Source of the DNA: Lysobacter spongiicola DSM 21749
GTDB taxonomy: Bacteria > Pseudomonadota > Gammaproteobacteria > Xanthomonadales > Xanthomonadaceae
Assembly (NCBI RefSeq): GCF_900167055.1
Contig: NZ_FUXP01000004.1
Coordinates: 1-64,000 of the forward strand
Length of the DNA: 64,000 nucleotides
Reading direction: 5' to 3'
Shown: positions 28,649-37,800 of the stretch, piece by piece
Numbering within the stretch: position 1 is the first letter of the stretch
Layout of the letters: each line of letters opens with the position of its first letter
Position numbers and translations under genes: made by a program
The notes under the pieces: model-generated
What the model saw: only the letters and a program-made list of their open reading frames with translations
Database searches by the model: none
Told to the model about the DNA's origin: nothing

Positions 28649-29104
28649 TCACTCCAGACTCTCGAGGGTCGATTCGCACGTGTCTGCGCGTCGGGCCGCT
28701 GCCATGGCGACATCGTCGATCTCGACCCGCCGGGCCGCGATCGGCAGCGCTTCCTTGAGCTGGCGCTCGAACTCCTCGGTGGAAGTACCCATTGCCTCGG
28801 CCTGCTTGCTCTGCGCAGCAAGATGAGCCTCCAATTGCGTCTCGGTCGCTCCACAGGCAGCCGCGTACGCATGGGTGGTAGCGGCGGCACCCGCCCAACC
28901 GAGGTCAACCAGCTTGGCGTCCAGCGCGGCAGCGTCGCCTTCGGGCGCGGCCGAAGCGCTTTCGTTCATTGTGGACTCGGGTGCGGTTTCGCCCAGAGGT
29001 GCCCGGGCACCCAGGTCGTAACTCGGTTCTTTGCCTGGGCTGCATGCGGCAACAGCGGCAACCACCAGTGCGGTAGCCAAGGACTTAGAGCGAAACAGGG
29101 ACAT
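28649..29104 (-). CDS. Small two-cysteine lipoprotein (family copy B)
   Basis: 151 residues from the ATG at 29104, with AAAGGAG upstream. Signal sequence and lipobox VAAC (about Cys21) are followed by a Pro/Glu/Ala linker. The helical domain has C-x5-QLEAHL ... FERQLKEAL ... DTCESTLESLE, the pattern shared with the proteins at 14082-14435 and 29641-30090. Function unknown. It lies upstream of flp on the same strand, after the decayed permease fragment. Confidence 0.65.
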   Translation of the reverse strand: MSLFRSKSLATALVVAAVAACSPGKEPSYDLGARAPLGETAPESTMNESASAAPEGDAAALDAKLVDLGWAGAAATTHAYAAACGATETQLEAHLAAQSKQAEAMGTSTEEFERQLKEALPIAARRVEIDDVAMAAARRADTCESTLESLE

Positions 29105-29197
29105 ACGGACTCCTTTCGTCTGGGTGTGGATCGCGCGGCGGGCAGCGGCCCGCAGCACTGCCCCATCATACGAACAGGATTCCGTGAAGCGCAGCTA

Positions 29198-29605
29198 TCA
29201 ACTACGCAGTCTTAATTCCGCGCATGGGCAACCAAAATCCCAGCAGCACCCCGGGCCCAAGCATCATCACGCGGCGAGCCAAAGCGGCACGTCGCTTATC
29301 CCGAACATGCCGCAGCGGAAGGCACTGACCATCTAGAAGACAGGTTGGCACGGGTCAACACGCCTCGGCCCAGTGCGGCAGCGGCGTGGCCGAGTAGAAC
29401 ACGCCGCCGAAGTGGTCGGTAGGAGTCAGGATGAACATTGACACGATCGCAATGTCGTCGGACTTTTGGCGAACCCAGCACTGAAGAAACCCGTTGGGCA
29501 CAGATCACCACACCCCGGAACACATCAGACAAGGTCAAGAAGAGACCTGCACCTCGGTGAACACGATGCGATCAGCAGCAAAGCGGCGAGGGATGTACCA
29601 GCCAG
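29198..29605 (-). pseudogene. Decayed duplicate of the ABC-2 permease 3' end
   Basis: This 0.4-kb stretch, otherwise without a gene, aligns base by base with the 3' end of the intact permease gene at 31377-31790, starting at the same stop-codon position (TCA at 29198-29200). Examples of shared runs are GTAGAACACGCCGCCGA-like and GGTCAGGATGAA-like segments. Identity by eye is roughly 75-80%. The copy has a TAC-to-TAG nonsense change (complement near 29334), a nearby single-base deletion and further indels, so it cannot be translated. The remaining 5' part of the gene is not visible. Confidence 0.85.
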
Positions 29606-29640
29606 CTTTCTAATGCTCCAGTCGTGCGGAATCCGAGGCT

Positions 29641-30090
29641 CTACCGGCTCCAGCGATCGGGCGCCTGCTCAAGCGCGGCACAGCTCTCGGCTACCTCGGT
29701 CGGCGAGAGAGAGTCAACTTGGACCTTGGCCGCGTCCGCCGCTCGTTCGAATGAGCCCGCATTCCCGCCGTCCGCGACAAACCGAATCCTTGCTTCCGCT
29801 AGCTCCGCTTGAAGCTCGGACGAGCTCGCGGTCCCGCACTTTTCAGCCATCAAACTCATCCCCAGGGCCACCTGCAGCATCTCCGTCCCGGCGAGCTCCC
29901 CCGCATCGCTTTCAGAGCGGGCGGCAGTGACCGCCTGAGCCGAGGCGACTGGTGTCGCAGGGCCGGCGGCAGAAGATACTTCTGTGTCTGACCGCGACCC
30001 ACTGTTTTCGGAGCCACTGCAGCCGACGACCGCTAATGCGATAAAGGCGCAGAAGGAAAGTTCGAACGCGGGTGTCTGGCGTCGTTTCAT
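29641..30090 (-). CDS. Small two-cysteine lipoprotein (family copy C)
   Basis: 149 residues from the ATG at 30090. The lipobox is AVVGC (about Cys24), followed by a Ser/Ala linker. The helical domain has C-x5-SELQAEL ... GSFERAADAA ... ESCAALEQA, and the spacing from the first Cys to FE is identical to that in the protein at 14082-14435. Unknown function. No clear ribosome binding site. It follows the OmpA lipoprotein gene at 30212 by 121 bp. Confidence 0.6.
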   Translation of the reverse strand: MKRRQTPAFELSFCAFIALAVVGCSGSENSGSRSDTEVSSAAGPATPVASAQAVTAARSESDAGELAGTEMLQVALGMSLMAEKCGTASSSELQAELAEARIRFVADGGNAGSFERAADAAKVQVDSLSPTEVAESCAALEQAPDRWSR

Positions 30091-30211
30091 AGCGGGTTCT
30101 AGGATAGATGTGAGCGGAGGAGGACAGTACCAGAGGGGGGAACTGCAAGCGGAGCAGGTCACTTGTTGCCTCCTGGTGGCCAACTGGGGCGTGAGGCACG
30201 GTGGCTGCGGC

Positions 30212-31291
30212 CTATATCCGCACCAGCTCCACCCGCCGGTTCTTCGCCTTGCCTGCTTCGGTGGCATTGTCGGCTACCGGTTCGCTCTGGCCAAAGCCTT
30301 GCGTCTGCAGCCGCGACGGGTCGATGCCTTCGGCCGTCAGGGCCGCAGCCACCGATGCGGCGCGCGCTTCGGAGAGCTGCTGGTTGTGTGCCGCATCGCC
30401 GCTGTCATCGGTGTGCCCGTTGATCGAGAGCTTCAGGTCCGGGTGCGCCTGCAGAAGGGCCAGTACCTGCTCGATCTGGGGCTGCGACTCCGGGAGGATC
30501 TCAGCCCTGTCGGTGGCGAAGTTCACCTGCAGCGCGACCTTGCCATCGGCATCAAGCTGCTGCTTGAGCTCGCCCGCCGGCAGCAGGGTCACAGTCGGAA
30601 CCAACGCCTGGGTTTCCCCGACTATGAAACCCGCAACGCGCCTGCTCTGGCAGACGCGAATCCATATTTCGCGATCTTCCCGCCGGATGACGAACACCTG
30701 TGCAGGATCATGTGCCCAGCATTTGCTTTCGAGATCGTACTGCCGCATGAGCGATTGGATCGCCTTTGCTTCGCGCTCCTGCTTTGGCTCTTCACCCTGG
30801 AAAATTTCTACACCGCCTGCGGACTTGATCGCCTGTTCCAGGTCACGTGCCACCTGCAGCGAAGAAAACTGTTTGCCGCTGTCGCGCTCGCGCCGGATGC
30901 CGGTGGCGTACACGCGACCCTCAATGGTTTCGTATCGGTCACCGGTCCAGAACGCGACTTGTGCGAAGTCGAGGCGCACAGTGTTCAGCGGATCCTCTCG
31001 ATGGCCTTCAGGGATCGAGAAGTAGGGAAACTCGCCCAGCGAAACCTCCGATATCGGCACGCTTTCGATCGTGAAACCGGATTCATCCGGATCTACATCG
31101 TTTCGCGAATCGTCATCGGTTGCCGCAGCAGCCACGTTTGCGGTGCCCTCAGGCGCTACATCGGACTCAGGCGCCTCAGCTCCGGCGGTTGCCGCCGCGG
31201 TCGAAGAATCGTCACCGCTACAGGCAGATAGCATGGAAGCGAAGGCGATGCCCAGCACAAGCGGACGAAGCAGGGAAAGGCGACGGATCAT
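30212..31291 (-). CDS. OmpA-family lipoprotein (copy 2)
   Basis: 359 residues. The lipobox is LSAC (Cys24), followed by an acidic Ala-rich linker. The central domain parallels that of the protein at 15434-16483 (VPISEVSLGEFPYFSIPEGH, VAFWTGDRYETIEGRVY). The C-terminal OmpA domain has VNFATDRAEILPES, INGHTDDSGDA and FGQSEPVADNATEAGKAKNR. This copy has additional cysteines (SKCWAHDP, RVCQSRR). It probably binds peptidoglycan. It lies 85 bp after the intact ABC permease gene. Confidence 0.85.
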   Translation of the reverse strand: MIRRLSLLRPLVLGIAFASMLSACSGDDSSTAAATAGAEAPESDVAPEGTANVAAAATDDDSRNDVDPDESGFTIESVPISEVSLGEFPYFSIPEGHREDPLNTVRLDFAQVAFWTGDRYETIEGRVYATGIRRERDSGKQFSSLQVARDLEQAIKSAGGVEIFQGEEPKQEREAKAIQSLMRQYDLESKCWAHDPAQVFVIRREDREIWIRVCQSRRVAGFIVGETQALVPTVTLLPAGELKQQLDADGKVALQVNFATDRAEILPESQPQIEQVLALLQAHPDLKLSINGHTDDSGDAAHNQQLSEARAASVAAALTAEGIDPSRLQTQGFGQSEPVADNATEAGKAKNRRVELVRI

Positions 31292-31376
31292 TCAGGCACT
31301 CCTCGATCGGTTCGGATGTTCCGGCCCGGAGTGCTGCGTCGGCGCGCCCTCCATGGCGAGCCGCGACGATATCAGA

Positions 31377-32144
31377 TCAGCTGCGCAGCCCGACCCCGCG
31401 CTTGAGCAGCCACAACCCCAGCGCCCCGAGCACCACGACGAACCCGAGCATCAGCACGTAGGCGATCCAGAGCGGCACGTCGCTGACCCCGAGCAGGCCA
31501 TAGCGGAATGCATTGACCATGTAGAAGATCGGGTTGGCGTGGGTCATCGCCTCGGCCCAGTCCGGCAGCAGCTTGACCGAATAGAACACGCCGCCGAGGT
31601 AGGTCAGCGGGGTCAGGATGAAGGTCGGCACGATCGCGATGTCGTCGAACTTCTTGGCGAACACGGCGTTGACGAAGCCGGCCAGGGCGAAGATCACCGC
31701 GCCAAGGAAGACCGTGGTCAGGGTCACGAACGGATGCGGGATTTGTACTTCGGTGAACAGCGAGGCGATCAGCAGCACGATCGCGCCGACCGCCAGCCCG
31801 CGTGCGACCGCGCCGGTCACGTAGCCCAGCAGGATCACCCAGTTCGGCATCGGGCTGACCAGCAGCTCCTCGACATGGCGGCCGAACTTGGCGCCGAAGA
31901 AGCTCGACGAGATATTGCCGTAGCTGTTCTGGATGATGCTCATCATCACCAGCCCCGGCACGATGAAGTCCATGTAGTCGATGCCGTCCATGGTCCCGAT
32001 CCGGGAGCCGATCAGGCCGCCGAAGATCAGGAAGTACAGGGTCATGGTGATGGCGGGTGGCACCAGCGTCTGCGCCCAGATGCGCAGGATGCGGTGGACT
32101 TCGCGACGGGCGACGGTGCCCAGGGCGACCAGGTTGCGGTTCAT
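31377..32144 (-). CDS. ABC-2 type transporter permease
   Basis: 255 residues with six predicted membrane segments and the ABC-2 (DrrB/NodJ-like) pattern (MTLYFLIFGGLIGSRIG, FIVPGLVMMSIIQNSYGNIS, FGAKFGRHVEELLVSPMPNW, FILTPLTYLGGVFYSV). It pairs with the ATPase gene just upstream, which it overlaps by 4 bp. The family exports polysaccharides, drugs or other small molecules; the substrate is not evident. A degenerate copy of its 3' end lies at 29198-29605. Confidence 0.9.
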   Translation of the reverse strand: MNRNLVALGTVARREVHRILRIWAQTLVPPAITMTLYFLIFGGLIGSRIGTMDGIDYMDFIVPGLVMMSIIQNSYGNISSSFFGAKFGRHVEELLVSPMPNWVILLGYVTGAVARGLAVGAIVLLIASLFTEVQIPHPFVTLTTVFLGAVIFALAGFVNAVFAKKFDDIAIVPTFILTPLTYLGGVFYSVKLLPDWAEAMTHANPIFYMVNAFRYGLLGVSDVPLWIAYVLMLGFVVVLGALGLWLLKRGVGLRS

Positions 32145-33172
32145 GCCTGGCCTCCTGCGCTCGTGCCGGTGCGGGTGTTGTCGGGCACCTGGGCCGGGCC
32201 GGGGTCATCAGGCGCGGCATCGCCGGCGGCGACCATGCGCACGAACAGCTCCTCCAGCCGGTTGGACTTGGTGCGCATCGAGCGCACGCGGATGCCGGCC
32301 TGGTCGAGCACGCCAAAGACCCGGTTGAGATCCATCGCTCGCGGCATCTCGATGTCCAGCGTGTGGTCGTCGCGTGCGACCACGATGGTGCCTTCGATGT
32401 CCGGCAGTTGAGCCGGCAGCTCGCCGTCGATGTCCAGCACGAAACCTTCGACATCGAGCCTGGCGAGCAACTGCCGCATCGGGCCCTGGGCGACGATGGT
32501 GCCGCGGTCGATGATGGCAAGGTTGCGACAGAGGTATTCCGCCTCCTCCAGGTAGTGGGTGGTCAGGATGATGGTGGTGCCGGCGGCGTTGATCTCGCGC
32601 AGGGTCTGCCACATGCCGCGGCGGATCTCGATGTCGACGCCGGCGGTGGGTTCGTCAAGGATCAGCAGGCGTGGGCGCGTCATCATCGCCCTCGCGATCA
32701 TCAGCCTTCGCTTCATGCCGCCCGACAGGGTGCGGCTCATCATGCGCGCCTTGTCCCACAGCTGGGCGCGCTTGAGCTCCTCCTCCGCACGCACTATCGC
32801 CTCGTCACGGGACACGCCGTAGAAGCCGGCGTAGTTGACCAGGATGTCCAGCGGCTGCTCGAAGGTGTTGAAGTTGATCTCCTGCGGGACCAGTCCGATC
32901 ATCCGCATCGCCGCCGAGCGGTCGCGGCGCAGGTCGATGCCATGCACCTGGACCGAGCCGGAAGTCAGGTTGACCAGCGAGCTGACGATGCCGATCAGGG
33001 TGCTCTTGCCGGCACCGTTGGGGCCGAGCAGTGCGAAAAAGTCGCCTTCGGCCACGTCGAGCGAGACGCCCTTGAGCGCCTCGACCTTGTTGTCGTAGGT
33101 CTTGCGCAGGTCGCGGATCGACAGCGCCGGCACGGCAGGCGCCGTGGACGGGCTCGCCTGGTTCTGTGTCAT
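32141..33172 (-). CDS. ABC transporter ATP-binding protein (ABC-2 partner)
   Basis: 343 residues from the ATG at 33172. Walker A GPNGAGKST (50-58), signature LSGGMKRRL (149-157) and Walker B LLILDEP (169-175). A C-terminal extension of about 90 residues follows the nucleotide-binding domain, as in DrrA-like exporters. The open frame continues far upstream to 34987 through the reverse strand of other genes; that part is not coding. It diverges from the ferredoxin reductase gene. Confidence 0.9.
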   Translation of the reverse strand: MTQNQASPSTAPAVPALSIRDLRKTYDNKVEALKGVSLDVAEGDFFALLGPNGAGKSTLIGIVSSLVNLTSGSVQVHGIDLRRDRSAAMRMIGLVPQEINFNTFEQPLDILVNYAGFYGVSRDEAIVRAEEELKRAQLWDKARMMSRTLSGGMKRRLMIARAMMTRPRLLILDEPTAGVDIEIRRGMWQTLREINAAGTTIILTTHYLEEAEYLCRNLAIIDRGTIVAQGPMRQLLARLDVEGFVLDIDGELPAQLPDIEGTIVVARDDHTLDIEMPRAMDLNRVFGVLDQAGIRVRSMRTKSNRLEELFVRMVAAGDAAPDDPGPAQVPDNTRTGTSAGGQA

Positions 33173-33361
33173 CGGGTCGAAGCCTTTGGTGTGGAGCGTG
33201 CAGAGCCGTCGGCGGAAGCCGCCCGGCGATCCCGGTAGTATAGGCGGCCTGATGGCCGCGGCCGGGTCGCGTGTCGCCACGCTGTGTTCCAGCGCGGTAC
33301 GCCAGCGGGCCTTTCGCCCGCTCCGCCGGCACGGTCGCCCACTTTGCAAGGCCCCTGTTCC

Positions 33362-34129
33362 GTGGCGATCCAGCACTTCCCGCTCAAGCTCGTGTCCCGT
33401 CGCATGCTCGCGCCCGCCGTCGGGCACTACGTGTTCGTCCGCGACGATGGCCAGCCGCTGGATTTCATCCCCGGCCAGTTCATCCAGGTGCACTTCACCT
33501 ACGCCGACGGCACCCCGACCAAGCGCAGCTATTCGCTGGCCACCATCCACGACCACGCCATGGAGCCGGGCGAGGCGGTCGAGATCGCGGTGAGCTACGT
33601 GCCGGGCGGCGCGGCGACTGCGCTGTTCGAGGGCCTGGAGATTGGCGAGACGGTAGATGCGAGCGGTCCGTTCGGCCGCTTTTGCCTGATGCCCGCCGAC
33701 GACAACCGGCGCTACCTGCTGATCGCTACCGGCACCGGCGTCACCCCGTACCGTTCGATGCTGCCGCTGCTGGAGCAGGCGATCGTCGAGCGGGGCGTGG
33801 AGGTCGTGCTCCTGCAGGGCGCACGCAACCCGGATGAGCTGCTGTACGGCGACGAGTTCCGGGCCTTCGCGGAACGCTTCCCGCGGAACTTCCGGTTCAT
33901 GCCCTGCTTCTCCCGCGAGCTGCCCGAGCCCGGCTCGGCACAGGCGCATGCGGATGTGCGCCACGGCTACGTCCAGCAGTTCCTGCAGGAGTTCGCGCCG
34001 GATCCCGCAGGCGACATCGCTTATCTGTGCGGCAATCCGAACATGGTCGATGCCTGTTTCGAGGCGCTCAAGGAGTCGGGGCTGGAGATGCGCCGGGTAC
34101 GGCGCGAGAAGTACGTCTCCTCCAAGTAG
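33362..34129 (+). CDS. fpr: Ferredoxin--NADP+ reductase
   Basis: 255 residues from a GTG at 33362. FAD-binding motif RSYSLAT (about 54-60), NADP-binding GTGVTPYRSML (about 122-132), CGNPNMVD and the C-terminal KYVSSK are those of bacterial FNR (Fpr). It moves electrons between NADPH and ferredoxin or flavodoxin in the cytoplasm. Upstream in-frame ATG codons would add a Pro-rich stretch without homology, so the GTG is preferred. Confidence 0.9.
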   Translation: MAIQHFPLKLVSRRMLAPAVGHYVFVRDDGQPLDFIPGQFIQVHFTYADGTPTKRSYSLATIHDHAMEPGEAVEIAVSYVPGGAATALFEGLEIGETVDASGPFGRFCLMPADDNRRYLLIATGTGVTPYRSMLPLLEQAIVERGVEVVLLQGARNPDELLYGDEFRAFAERFPRNFRFMPCFSRELPEPGSAQAHADVRHGYVQQFLQEFAPDPAGDIAYLCGNPNMVDACFEALKESGLEMRRVRREKYVSSK

Positions 34130-34216
34130 CGCCGACGCATCACCTTTGTCACGTTCCACGCCCGGTTCCCGTCTGTCATCCTGACGGGCAATCGCCGTCG
34201 CGAGAAAAGGGGCACC

Positions 34217-35731
34217 ATGCGAACCTGCGTACTCACCACCGCCGTCGTGGCGGCCCTGCTGTTGGCCGGATGCAACGGCACGGCGGAGGGGCCGACGCGC
34301 GTCGGCAGCCACCATTTCGGCAGCATCCCGATGGAGCCCTGTTCGCTCCCGGGCAGTGGCGGCCAGCCGCCGACGGAAGCCCAGTGCGGCACCCTGGAGG
34401 TACCCGAGGACCACGCCCGTCCCGATGGACGCCGTATCAGCCTCAACATCGCCTGGTTGCCCGCCAACAGCGGCAAGGGCGGCGGCACCGACGACCCGGT
34501 CATCTTCCTTGCCGGTGGCCCCGGCCAGGCCGCTACCGAACACGCGGCCACCGCCAAGGCGACGCTGGTCGAGGCGGGCAAGCAGCGCGACATCATCCTG
34601 GTGGACCAACGCGGCACGGGCGCGTCCAATCCGCTGGACTGCCTCGACGCGGGCGGACAGCCGATGTCGATGCAGGCCATCGAATCGCCCGATGCCGCGA
34701 CGATGGCGGAGTTCGCGGCCGAGTGTGCGGCGGGCATGGGCGAACGCGCCGACCCGCGGCTGTACACCACCACCGACGCCGTGCAGGACCTTGACCTGGT
34801 TCGCCAGGCCATCGGCGCCGCACAGGTCAACCTGATCGGCGTCTCCTATGGCACCCGCGTGGCACAGCAGTACGCCAGCACCTATCCGGAGCACACGCGT
34901 GCACTGGTGCTCGACGGCGTGGCGCCCAACGACCTGGTGGTCGGCGGCGAGTTCGCCCGGACGCTCGAGGATGCGCTGGCACTGCAATCGGAGAAATGCC
35001 GCGAAGTGCCCGCTTGCGCGCAGCGCTATCCACGGGACATGCGCGCGCAGCTGCGCACCGTGATGGAGCGGCTGGAGGCAGAACCGGTCGAAGTCGACTT
35101 CCGTGACCCCAGCACCGGCGAACTCAAGCGCGACACCGTCACCGCCGATGCCGTCGGCGGCCTGACCTTCATGTTTTCCTATGCGCCGCAGACGGCGTCA
35201 TTGCTGCCGTTGGTGATCGACGAGGCGGCACACGGACGCTACGCCCCGCTGATGTCGCTGTTGCAGATGGGCAGCGACCAGATGGAAGACCAGATGACCC
35301 GCGGCATGCAGTGGTCGGTGCTGTGCGCGGAGGATGCCGGCCGCTACCGCCCGGACGACATGGCGGCCGACACGATCATCGGCTCCGGCGTCGCCGAGTC
35401 CTTCTTCGCCCCCTGCAGGTCGTGGCCGCACGGCACCGCACCGGAAGGCTTTCATGCACCTTTCGAATCGGAAATTCCGGTCCTGCTGCTCTCCGGCGAG
35501 CTCGATCCGGTCACCCCGCCGCGCTATGGCGAACAGGTGGTGGCCAATCTCCCCAACGGGCGCCACCTGGTGCTGCGCGGGCAGGGCCACAACGTCTCCT
35601 GGGTGGGCTGCACGCCCAAGCTCATCGGGCAGTACTTCGAAGAACCCGACGTGGATGCACTGGATACCACCTGCCTGGACACGCTGAGCTACGTGCCGCC
35701 GTTCCTGCATTTCAACGGGTGGTCGCCGTGA
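34217..35731 (+). CDS. Alpha/beta hydrolase, TAP-like peptidase lipoprotein
   Basis: 504 residues. The signal sequence has lipobox LAGC (Cys19). The alpha/beta-hydrolase fold has an oxyanion region LAGGPGQ (98-104), nucleophile Ser210 in GVSYGT, Asp430 (LSGELDP) and His458 (GQGHNV). The TAP-like C-terminal region identifies a tripeptidyl/prolyl aminopeptidase-type enzyme acting in the periplasm or outer membrane. It is followed by an ABC transporter pair on the same strand. Confidence 0.88.
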   Translation: MRTCVLTTAVVAALLLAGCNGTAEGPTRVGSHHFGSIPMEPCSLPGSGGQPPTEAQCGTLEVPEDHARPDGRRISLNIAWLPANSGKGGGTDDPVIFLAGGPGQAATEHAATAKATLVEAGKQRDIILVDQRGTGASNPLDCLDAGGQPMSMQAIESPDAATMAEFAAECAAGMGERADPRLYTTTDAVQDLDLVRQAIGAAQVNLIGVSYGTRVAQQYASTYPEHTRALVLDGVAPNDLVVGGEFARTLEDALALQSEKCREVPACAQRYPRDMRAQLRTVMERLEAEPVEVDFRDPSTGELKRDTVTADAVGGLTFMFSYAPQTASLLPLVIDEAAHGRYAPLMSLLQMGSDQMEDQMTRGMQWSVLCAEDAGRYRPDDMAADTIIGSGVAESFFAPCRSWPHGTAPEGFHAPFESEIPVLLLSGELDPVTPPRYGEQVVANLPNGRHLVLRGQGHNVSWVGCTPKLIGQYFEEPDVDALDTTCLDTLSYVPPFLHFNGWSP

Positions 35732-35795
35732 TCACCGTTCATCTCTCTTTCCACCGACAGCACGACGGATCGGATCGATCCATCCGGAGCCCGCG

Positions 35796-36538
<743 letters not shown>

Positions 36539-36542
<4 letters not shown>

Positions 36543-37750
36543 GCAAGCCAACGAACCGTCGCCGGGCACCCGGCACCTTCGCCACCCTGTGGTCGGTGGC
36601 CCGCAAGGAACTGCGCGACTTCGCCCGTGATCGCCGGACGCTGGCCCTGACCCTGCTGATGGGCCCGCTGCTGTACCCGGCGATCATGCTCGGCATCGGC
36701 GCGATGGCCGAGAACCGGGCCCGGACGCAGCTGGACAAGGAGCTGGAGGTCCCCGTCCTGGGCGCCGAGAATGCGCCCAACCTGGTGGCCTTCCTCGCCA
36801 GCCACGGGATCAAGGCGACCCCGCCTCCGGAGAACATCGAGTCTGCCATCCAGTCGCAGGAAGTCGACGTCGCACTGTCGATCTCCGACTCGTTCGGCGA
36901 GGAATGGGCTGCGGGGCGTCCCGCACCGGTCGAACTGATCCACGACAGCACCCAGCGCAACGCGGAGATCCCGGTGCAACGGGTGAAGGTGGCGCTGCAG
37001 GGTTACGCCGACCAGGTGGGCGCGCTGCGGCTGTACGCCCGAGGCATCGATGCCACCATCACCCGGCCGGTTTCGCTCGGCAGCCGCGACCTGGCCACGC
37101 CGGAGGCCAAGCGTGGCGCACTGCTCGCCCTGCTGCTGCCCTACCTGCTGATCCTGATGTCGTTCCTGGGCGGCGCCTACCTGATCATGGACGTCACCGC
37201 GGGCGAGCGTGAGCGGCAATCGCTGGAGCCGCTGCTGGCTACGCCGGCAACCCGTGGGGCGATTGTCAGCGGCAAGATCGCCGCGGCCGGGCTGGTCGGC
37301 ATCACTTCGCTGCTGCTGACCCTCCTGGCGTTCAAGCTCAGTGCACAGTTGTCCACCGGCATGGCGGAGATGCTCGACGTGCGCTTCGTGGCGATCGGAA
37401 AGCTGCTGCTCATCCTGCTGCCGATGCTGTTCATCGGTACCACGCTGCTGACGTTCCTCTCGGCTGCATCGCGTAGCATGAAGGAAGCACAGAGCCACAT
37501 GACCTGGCTGATGCTGCTTCCGATGTTGCCGATCATGCTGCTGGCGGTGAACCCGCTGAAGTCGGAGATGTGGCAGTTCGCGGTGCCGTTCCTGGCCCAG
37601 AACCAGATGATTCTGAAGGTGATCCGGGCCGAACCGATCGCCCCGGACGTCTGGGCGGTCTACCTGGCGTCGGGGCTGGGTCTGGCGGCACTGCTCTGGT
37701 ACGCAGCCGTCCGGCGATACGGGCAGGAAAAGCTCGCGATCTCGGGCTGA
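36539..37750 (+). CDS. natB: ABC-2 permease, NatB-like
   Basis: 403 residues. The first membrane helix (RTLALTLLMGPLLYPAIML) is followed by a large extracytoplasmic domain (about 60-185) and a C-terminal group of helices (ALLALLLPYLLILMSFLGGA, LVGITSLLLTLLAF, LLLILLPMLFIGTTLLTF). The layout matches ABC-2 type exporters such as NatB. It is coupled to the ATPase by ATGA overlap and ends ahead of a bidirectional terminator. Confidence 0.85.
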
Positions 37751-37763
37751 AGGCAAAAGAAAA

Positions 37764-37787
37764 GAGCCCGGCGTTGCCGGGCTCCTT
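37764..37787 (-). terminator. Intrinsic terminator between natB and the TonB-domain lipoprotein gene
   Basis: Stem GAGCCCGGC (37764-37772) with GCCGGGCTC (37776-37784) and a 3-nt loop. On the minus strand it is followed by TTTTCTTTT, making it a strong terminator for the lipoprotein gene. On the plus strand it is followed only by CTTCT, so it is weaker for natB. Confidence 0.85.
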
Positions 37788-37800
37788 CTGCGCGACCAGT

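Noticed and set aside
33173-34987. Upstream extension of the ABC ATPase frame (32141-33172)
   Set aside because: No homology and antisense to the fpr and hydrolase genes; the family start is at 33172.
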